64,000 nt of DNA from Orthonyx spaldingii (lineage: Eukaryota > Chordata > Aves > Passeriformes > Orthonychidae). The stretch is from assembly GCA_013397795.1 (NCBI GenBank), contig VZTJ01003574.1, forward strand, positions 4,992,034 through 5,056,033, read 5' to 3'. Positions 1-10,000 of the stretch are shown here, in pieces. Position numbers and translations under genes: made by a program. The first letter of the stretch is position 1; each line of letters starts with the position of its first letter. Under the pieces are notes generated by a model, which saw only the letters and a list, made by a program, of their open reading frames with translations, made no database searches and was not told the origin of the DNA.

Positions 1-301
1 AGGTTTTCATAATGTAAAGTTTCTGTACTTGATGGACAGTTCTTCTTTGAAAAACAGTGGATATTTAGGGAACTTTGTCATAATTAGGCAACGTTTGCAG
101 CAGGTTAGAATTTTTCTTCAGCCCAAGTATTTGTAGCCGTGAAGTGATTATAAACAGACAAGAACAATTCCTCAAGGTGTTAATATGAGAAAACTTTGCA
201 TTCAGCTGTCTGTGTAACACAGTGATATAAAAGGTTTTCTGCTCTGTTTCATAAGTCATTTATTTATGAAAATGATCATAAATTCTCTCTTGATTGCTTA
301 G
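1..301 (+). other. APPL1 intron, 3' part
   Basis: AT-rich intronic sequence ending in the acceptor TTGCTTAG. I see no exon, repeat family or RNA gene in it. Confidence 0.8.
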
Positions 302-360
302 ACCATGATGCTGCCATTACCAGATACAGTCGGTTGTCAAAAAGAAGGGAAAATGAAAAG
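302..360 (+). CDS. APPL1: APPL1 exon: late BAR domain
   Basis: The exon begins with the last two bases of a split Asp codon, then reads HDAAITRYSRLSKRRENEK. This corresponds to about residues 145-163 of the human protein, in the BAR coiled coil. It ends in phase 0 before a GTTTGT donor. Confidence 0.95.
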
Positions 361-3300
361 GTTTGTAAAACAAAATCTTAATATAAAGATTTTTAGAAAA
401 GATAAGAAGTCATTTTCATCTTACATGTATTTATGATGGAACACAATGTATGGCATATTCCATGTGACATTTGATAATTTGTTTTAGCAGTCTAGACAGA
501 AAAGCAGGTTTTTCCAATGCATGCCTGTCCTGTAACACTGCTAATGCTTTAGGAATAATATTGTGATATCATATTCAGTTTGCTTTTGTGAACAAATAAC
601 CACACTTTCCAGGGAGAAAAGAATGCTGTATTTGTTTTTCACATATCTCATGTTTAAATTAGAGAAGAAGAATTGCAAAATAAAATTTGCAGCCGCTGGA
701 GATAGAGGGTAGAACACGACTGTGGGTTTTTCCATGCTGGCTGTAAAGCTGTCCAGAAGGCATGGGATCAATGCCAAGTCTCAAACATCCCTTTTTTTCC
801 CTCCCCCTGTCTGTGTCTCTTCAGATCAAGGCTGAAGTTACAGAAGATGTATATACTTCAAGGAAGAAACAGCATCAGACTATGATGCATTATTTCTGTG
901 CATTAAATACACTCCAGTACAAAAAGAAAATTTCTCTTCTAGAACCCTTGCTAGGATACATGCAAGCTCAGGTAATTTCAGATTCTGAAAGCTGTAGGTC
1001 TGAAAGAAGGTGTAAAAGTACTTCATGAAGGTTGATGTACTGAAATCCATTGCAAGGAAGGAAATGGAGAAAAAGACCCACTCATCCACGTCTCAGAGCT
1101 GCCCTGACCATGCCCTTAGCCAGCACTGGTCATTGCCCACTCACTGCAGGAGTCTCTTCATCATTTGCCCTCACTCCCATCAGAGAGTCTTTTAGCAAAG
1201 TCTGAGTGAGAAATATAAAGAAGGTTAATTTTCCCCCAAAGCTCAGATGGCTGGATTTGATATAATGCCTAAATTTTTACTGCTGGGCACTTGATTCCAC
1301 GAAAGGGAAGAGCTGATTAGAGCTTTCATGCAAGTCCACATGGAAGTGTCCTTCCTCAGCAAGTAACGTGGAGACAAACTGCTTCCTATGGCAGCTATTC
1401 TGAAATGAGATAATCAGCAAAAGCCACATCACTACTGTTTCCAGTCAAGGCTGTGGAAGAGCTAAAATGCTAAATGCTAAAAAACATTCTGGTTTGGTTT
1501 TGCTTAATATAAATAAGTTTGTGATTGGTTTATTTGAGGATGGGTGCAACAGAAAATACAACCATGATCAAGTTATCTGGAGAGACTTAATTTGTATTTT
1601 CAGAAGTATGTCATTAAGCAAGGGGTTTGGTTGTTTTGCAAGTCAAACTTTCCAGCATCTGGCACTGCCACGGTGACCTGAGTGGAAATTAACTTCTGCA
1701 CATTGTCTGAAAGCTTTCCAAAGGCAAGAACTCTTGCTTTTTTTGAAACTTTGCAGCTTGTATTTAGGAACCAAGCTCTGTATGTTTTGTGCAGCAAAGT
1801 AATGCAACCTGTTGCTTAGGTGGAGCTTTTTGGTGAATCTAAGAAACAGAAGGGCAGGGCCAAGTCCCAGGGCTTCCTGTTCTGAGATGGCTCATGGCTA
1901 ACCTCAGTTTAGCTGGGACAGATTTTCTGGCCCATTATGGAGTACCCTGTACTTAAAATACATGTTGTTAGTTCCCTGTGGATGGCCCTGGACAAATCCT
2001 CACATGTTTATTCTCTCCTGTGTGCTCCAAATAACCCCCCCATAACAGCAGTTAGCAGAGTGGTGGGCTTGAAAAAGACAGAGGGACCTTGGGAGTTTTT
2101 CCCAGGGCAGTTTCTGTGTTTTCTCCAGGCAGCTCTGAGCATGTTCTTGTGACACAAATCCCACTGCAGGGCCAGCAGCAGCCTTCACCTGCAGCCACAA
2201 ACACATTCTGCTGCTTTTAGTAAGAGTCTTTGGTGGGAATGAGGGATGAAAACAGATTTCTCTGAGAAACTTTAACCTCCTGACTTCATCTGTTAATTGT
2301 TAATGTAGTTTTATTAATGACTAAATTCTCCCTTTTCCTCCTTTTTTTTTTTTTTTTTTTTAAAGATAAGCTTTTTTAAAATGGGTTCAGAAAATCTTAC
2401 TGAGCAACTGGAAGAATTTTTGACCAATATTGGCACAAGTGTACAGAAGTAAGTTGGCTTTGTGGAATTTTGAACTTCTGTCAAGACAATTATTTTTTCT
2501 GTTTCTACTTATTAATAAATGATCTTTGTTAATAACACATTTTTTATCTTAGTGTTCGCAGGGAAATGGATTGTGAAGTAGAAAACATGCAACAAACTAT
2601 AGAGGACTTGGAAGTAGCCAGTGATCCACTGTATTTGCCTGATCCTGATCCCACAAAATTTCCTGCTCATAGGAATCTAACACGGAAAGCTGGCTATCTC
2701 AATGCCAGAAAGTAAGAGTAACTTGTTATTTAAAAATTCCAGAGTATTTAATTTTGGGAAAGGAAAGCTAAAGAAGTTGAAATATTTTTTTTTTATATTT
2801 GCTGGCTGATTTTACATATTTAGTTGAATAAGACACATAGGAGCTATTCTGTTTCTTTCTTTGGACTTCCTCACCCACTGTTCTTACGTGGACATAGTGT
2901 CATTCAGATGCAAAGCATAGTTATCCTGGTTTTAGTGTAATTTTGCCTGAATTTTCACAGTTAAAAAGTTTGAGTGTGTAATTTTTCTGCATTTTAATGG
3001 GGAAGTAACAAGATTCCATCTATCTGGATTGTTCTGGAAGTGTCTGTTAAAGCTCTGGGATTCAAGTTACTAATAAAACATTGTCATTTTGATCTAAGCA
3101 AGGCAAAACACTCTGTTAACCAAAATACCCTTTGAAGGAGTTCTGGAATCCATGCAGCAGTGGCTCGTTGTCCACGGGAGGGAGCTGTGCCTCTAATGAA
3201 GTCCAACAGCTGGTTTTCAGTTATTAAAAATATGTTGTAACATTCAGATTTTTTTACTATAATTTATATAATAAGCTCCAAGGAATTAAAAAAGAAAGAA

Positions 3301-6300
3301 GTAGATTACTTTTACAACAACAGTTAAAGTAAAATATTCACTGAATGAGGCATGAGTTTCTGTATTAGAACACAGTGGCAACAATGAATATTATAGAGTG
3401 GCTGAGCAAAAAGGGAGGCTAACTGAGGACTTCTTTTTATCTTTTAGTAAGACAGGGCTGGTGTCTTCCAGTTGGGAGAGACAGTTTTACTTCACTCAAG
3501 GTGGAAATCTGATGAGCCAGGCAAGAGGTGATGTGGCTGGGGGCCTTGTCATGGACATAGACAATTGTTCTGTGATGGCTGTGGACTGTGAGGACAGACG
3601 GTACTGTTTTCAGATCACATCTTTCGATGGCAAAAAGTGAGTGGTCTTTCATTGCTGTTTCTTGTAAGAAATCCTAGACTTGCTAATTAACAAGATGGTC
3701 TGCCTATCAAGATGTTAGCTTTTTGTGGATATTTAGAAGCACAATTTGGGATGTCCTTTTAACTTTGTAATGTCTGGATTTTTTTATAAGGTCTGTAATG
3801 TAGCAGAGAGTATTTCAGAGTAAGATTATGATAATCAGCAACAATCATGTATTATTGCATTTTGTGAGGGCTTAAGTATTACATGGGCACAATTAGAATT
3901 TTGCTGCTTTTCTGTTTCCAGTTGAAAGGAAAGCATAGGTTTCTCCCCTCCCTAATTAAATGTTGACTGCACTCAGCACAAACACATAATCTTTCATAAC
4001 TTGTTGTTCAGTGTGTAAATATAAAAATGTACTTTCCTGGCTGACTGTATTTGTGAGGCATTTTAAATATACAAAATTGTCTTTTCAATTCTCCTCTTTC
4101 AGGTCTTCAATCTTACAGGCAGAAAGTAAAAAAGATTATGAAGAGGTAAGATTATAGGGGGTTTGCATGGAGCCCAGTGATTTTCTGCTGCACAGAAAGA
4201 ATACATTCCTAACCATAGCTGGATACTGCATATTTTTTCTGTTTCTACGTATTAATAAATTATCTTTGTTAATAACACATTGTTTTTCTTAGTGTTCCAG
4301 TTAGTTTCCTCCTTCAGAGAAAACTTGAAAAGCCAAGAACAGGAGCAGATGGTTTTCCAGAGCAGAGGGAGAAGGCAGATTCTTGCTTGCAGATGCAAGA
4401 AATGAGCAAATTCCACAAAAGCCAGATTGAATTATTATAATGTCTTGAGGAAACAATGTCATCTGCAGCACAGAATAATGAAGTACAGAGAATTCTGATG
4501 AGGGTTTTTTTAAAATTCCTTAGAGTTGTGAGTTAAGCTTACATTAGTTTAGTTTTAGTGTGATGAAAATATTTTTTGTGAGCAAAGTCTAAAAGTGCAA
4601 GGTTCAGTATGCAGGAGGCAGTGAATTTAACAACAAGCTGGGTGTGTAGAATATTTGGCTCCCTGAATTTACAAAGAAAGTAGCAAAAGTGCTGAAACTA
4701 GCAACTCAGGTATTTAATCAAGTTTGTTTAGAAAACATGACAAATTAATTTATTTTCTTTTTTCTTCCTCTTTTTCAGTGGATATGCACCATAAACAACA
4801 TATCTAAGCAGATATACCTAAGTGAAAACCCTGAGGTATCTTTACTAAAATTTGTGGTTATGAGTAGTATGTTTACATTTATATTTATATAGTAAATTCG
4901 TAGTGATGCAAACTTAAACATAACGATTTTTACTTGCTAAATTAGGGGAATTGGCCCAGTAAAAACTGTTTTATAACAGAGCATGTGTCTATGTATGAAG
5001 TGCGTTTTCATGGGTTTTAGCTCACAGTTGAGGGCTGCATTTCTCAAATGAGATTTTTCTGGTTTTTCCTGGCTACACTTGCTTATTTTGCCAGACTTAT
5101 CATTGGAACTTTTCTCTGTTGCTTGCTTTTATTAACACTGGCAGTATTGTAAAGCCAGTGTGTTCACTTAAATTGAGCAAGTTAACATGAGGATATGTGT
5201 TAGAAGAAAAGCTGGAAGAAAATGCTGCAGGCGTGTTGGTGAAAATTTAAGAAGGCAAGATTATCATGAAGGGTCGAGTTTATAACTTCTGCCAATAGCC
5301 TATAAATACAACTAAAATCTGAACAGTTACTTTGAGAAAAATGTTTCCAGTTATTTTTTGCTGTCTGTGCTGCAGGAAATTGCTGCCCGTGTGAACCAGT
5401 CAGCTCTGGAGGCCGTCACTCCTTCTCCTTCCTTTCAGCAGAGGCACGAGAGCATGAGGCCAACTGTGTGAGTGAAGCAACTGCAGGGCATTGGAAGTGC
5501 ACAGATAAAAAGGGAATCCTGGATAAAGGGGAAAAAGAAAAAGCCAAACAAACCTACAAAACATGCTGTGTTCAGAACTTTGATAGGCCAGAGGAAAATT
5601 TTCTGAACATACCTTTGACTGCTGAACCATAGTTTAGCATTAATTGTTACAAGTAATCCCAATGCCAGCAGATGGACAGTTGGATTGGTTGCATCATGAT
5701 ATCTGTGTTGTTGTGTGAGTTCATTATGAGATTTTTCCTCATGTGTCCAACTCCTGGAAGCAGACTCAGATTGGATTATACTTAATATGTGATTATATAT
5801 TGATGTTAAAACCATCTGCTGCAATTATTAATGGAAGTAGTAACTTAAATTTGATTAGGTTCATATATTTGTTTACTATACCTTGATCTTCAGATTTTTA
5901 GTTTTTGTTTTATATCTAAGTTCTGGAATATTGTATTGGTGTCCCCAGTGGTTTACTTTATTATCAACCAACCTGAACTCACATGCCCTAATTTTGCCTT
6001 TTTGGTTGTGTTGCAGACAATCTCGTCCTCCTGCAGCTCGTACCAGCAGCACAGGGTCACTGGGATCTGACTCAGCAGCTCTCTCAGCACTTTCCTTGGA
6101 TTCCCTTGTTGCCCCTGACACTCCCATCCAGTTTGACATAATATCTCCAGTCAGTGAAGATGTGCCTGGCCAAGCAAAATCTGCAGGGCAATCGGGCAGG
6201 TAGGAAATGTAGAGAGAAAGAAAAAATCCCTAAAGTTAATGTTCCTAATTCAAAAACAAACAAGAAAACCACATTTAAGCTGCAACTCCAACACACACAC

Positions 6301-7006
6301 TGCCTTCTCCCTGACTGATGGCACAAATTTTGCAGTGGCCCATGAAGCAAAACAATTTGTTTAACTGTTAAATGGAATTGTAAAAAAAGGCTGAATTACA
6401 TCACTAGAGTCAAGGTGTAGTTTTCTATTTTGCAGCAGCTTTTCTTGCTTTAACAGCCAATGCTTTTATTTACTGATTTATTTTAAACTTTTGGTTTCAC
6501 AAAGTATTTTCCTTTCCTATTGCTTGCTCACCCAGCAGCTTGGGTTATTTCCTCTTGGAAACTCAAGAGAAATTTGGTAGCCCTGCCTCCAGGTGATGAT
6601 GGCATACGATGACACTCCTCTTAAGCTGGAAGGTGAGTGAAAATGATCTAGGCTTCTAGAGTAATGTCACATACAGACAAGTTAAAATCATCTACAAGTA
6701 TCCCAAAACATAAAAACAATTTCTCCTACTTGTTATTGTTGTTGAGTGGGAGATGTCCTAAAAACCAAAGACCTGTAAGTCATCACTGCGTTTCTGGAAC
6801 TCTGTAGAATTCAGATATTAAGAAAATGTATTTGCAGATCCAGCTGCTCTTAATAACAACAAAAACAGCCAAAGAGATGAAGACTAATTTATGTGACTCT
6901 TGTCACAAAAATGTGTTATATCCCCCTGCCTTCTAGGAAAATATTTGAATTTTGAATTGCATCTCATAGATGTAAGAGTTAAAATTATATATACACAACT
7001 ACTTTT

Positions 7007-7039
<33 letters not shown>

Positions 7040-10000
7040 GCAGTTTTCTTTTTGTTGTTGTTTGGTATAGCAGGATAAGCAGGTGGCCAACTAGATCCTT
7101 CAAAATGTACTGATCTAAAATAAGCTTGAACTGTATTGCAGGAAGTGAACAGTTTAAGACTTAGGTGAATTCTTGGTAGCCTGGTCTAGCTCAGCTGGTC
7201 AGAGCAGGGTGCCAGGAACACCAAGGTTGTGGATTCAATCCCTGTATGGGCCATTCTCTGAAGAGTTGGACCCAATGATCCTTGTGGGTCCCTTCCAACT
7301 CAATATTCTGTGATGTCATCAGTTATAATTCTAATCTAGAAAATAATATTTTTTCGTAGCAGAAATTATAGAGTTGAGTTCAGTATTCTCAATTAACCAT
7401 CACCTTCAGTAATGAACTGCAGTGCTTGTACAGATAGGTAACATGCTGTTATTAAAAAAGAAGTACTTTCCTTGGTTTCTGATACTGATGACATATATTT
7501 AAATTTTAGTTTTGCCTGTTGAGAGATCCTGAGAGATTTTGCATTTACTGTTCCAGTTTAATATTAAATGACAAGAAAAGTCTGAGCAATAGAAGATGCT
7601 AGTAGAAAGAACTTGCTTTTACTGTATTTATACAGCTTAGCACTTAATGGAATGGTTCTTTATTGAGTCCATATTATCTAAACATTGTAGCAATGCCATC
7701 TTGACTTCAGAGTTCAATCTAGGAAAATTTTATTCCTTTAAACCAGACATTTTCTCGTTAAAAGATTTTTGATAATTGATAAAATAAAACTGGAAGTCAG
7801 TCTGATGTGTAACTGAACAATTTTTTTTCTCACAGTTCTGAAATTTACTTTTAGAACACTAACTATGGAGGTGACACTTGCATTAATCCCATAAAAAACC
7901 TAATTTGAGGTATACTGAACCCTTGCCAATAGCTTTTCAGCTACCAGTTAGCCAAAGAGAGGGTGATTTCCTCTACAAATTTTAAATAAAATGTCCCCAT
8001 TTCCTGTGCTCATTCCTTTACTGTTTTCAAAAAATGCAGACATGGAAGCCTAGAGTATTTTCACTTTTCTTTGTAACTGATAGTAATTCTGTCTTTGAGA
8101 GCCAGAAATAGCCACATTTCTCTTGACCCTCTAGGAGTGAAACCCCAGTGATGTTTTGAGAAAGCTGCATTTGAAACAAACCCAGGGGCTTCTCCTGAGT
8201 AAGTAACTGAGCACCTTGAGAGTGATGAGAAGTGGGTGCTCCTATGGAGTACTGAAAGGGCCCAGCTTTTGGCTGTGCTTCCTGAAGCTGTCCTGTGAAA
8301 TTTCATCCCCTAAAACCACACCTTTTCAAACATTACCAAGGTTTTTGGCTTAATTCAAATATAACAAGGAAAAAAAGTGAGCGAAACTTTCTATGGCAGC
8401 AATAGGACAATAAGATCTGGCATTTTTCCAATAACGTGGGCCCTCAAAGACAGCAAGTTATGTCTCACTCCTGATGAAGTTGCTTCTCCTTATGATTCAT
8501 GACACATTATTCCTCCAGATTACAAGTTTGTGAGCTCATTACATGTTGGTTTTTGACACAGCGTGAGACTACGGCACTATCCAAGAGTGGTTCCTGTGAT
8601 CTGACTCTTGCTTTAATGTTTCCATTTTTTAATAGACGCACAAATCCTTTTGGTGAATCTGGAGGCTCAAAACCTGAAACAGAAGGTAAAACAACAATTT
8701 CATTGCAATGCAAACTAAAAGTAAAATTTGAAAATTACAGTTCTGTTTTCATCTCTAGCTTCTCTCTTGTAATTTAACACTGCTTAATTACATTGCAAGG
8801 TATTTGATAAGTTAAATCAGACTGCTGTCCCAAAATCTGCTGTAAAAATGATTCATTGCATCTTTTGTATTCATTAACCAAATTAAAAGATGTGTGATGT
8901 GCTGTGTAGCAACTGCACCTCTAATTGCTAAGTAGGAGCAATCTCTTTCCAAGTTAGGAGGAGTTTGGAGTTTTTCTGACTGCAGTCCACCTTTGGTTTT
9001 GAATGGGAAACCAAAATGGAGCCTGTTTTTTTTCAATACTTTTTTCTTAGATTCGATTCTTCATCAGTTATTTATTGTAAGATTTCTTGGCTCCATGGAA
9101 GTGAAGTCTGATGAAAGCCCAGATGTTGTTTATGAAACAATGCGTCAAATCCTCGCCGCGCGCGCCATCCATAACGTGTTCAGGATGACAGAGTCACACT
9201 TGTTAGTCACTTGTGACTGTTTAAAGTAAGTTTGCTTCCTGACTTCTGCTCATGTTTGTTTACAGAATGATCTTCTTTCACTTTGGTAAAATTTACTTTC
9301 TGGTTTGTCTTTAAAAACAAATTTTTAGGTTAATTGATCCACAGACACAAGTTACAAGACTCCGAGTAAGTAACTTTCCATTTTAAGATAAATACCCAGC
9401 AATGTAATTCTTTTACTTTAAAAGTATTATTATTAGATGATAGCAAAAGTCACTAGCAGCATGAGATTTCCAGCCAAATTTCCACTGCAATTAGGAGACC
9501 AATGCAGACATTTAGCAACACTTGCTTATCAGGTTTAGGGGAGTGATTTCAACAAGTCAAATTGGCTTTTGAGACTCCCTTCTACCCTTGATCTGAGAGG
9601 GTAAAATACTAAAGAGAGAACATTAATCGTGGAGTCACATTAGTTCTGAAGTCCAAGAAGGTTTGTTTACTGTTTGGTTTCTCTGTTTTGTTTTGGGGTT
9701 TTGTTTTTAATGCATAATTGCCTTGAGGGTGTTGAATGGTTTCTGGTTTGATTTCTTGTTTTTCTAATTCTTTGCAAAAAATGCAGTTGAAAGGAGTAAG
9801 TGAAATTCTTGTTAGAATATCAAATAAGGCCAGCTTCATTCTTCAGTAAAGCAGTTTTTATTCTTCATATTTCAAAACTTTTCCCTCTATCCCTTTTTAT
9901 GCACAATTTATGATCTGTCATTTCATTTCTTTGTGTTTTTAAAAACATGCTGGTTTTTGGAGGCTCTGAATTGCTTTCCTTTCATAAACGGAAATCTTCA

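Larger units (their letters stand above)
6200..8635 (+). other. APPL1 intron (2.4 kb) holding a SINE
   Basis: Contains a 30-base poly-T run (7009-7038) and the SINE at 7183-7315. No further exon is needed: the flanking exons join in phase (AG + A gives Arg). Confidence 0.85.
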
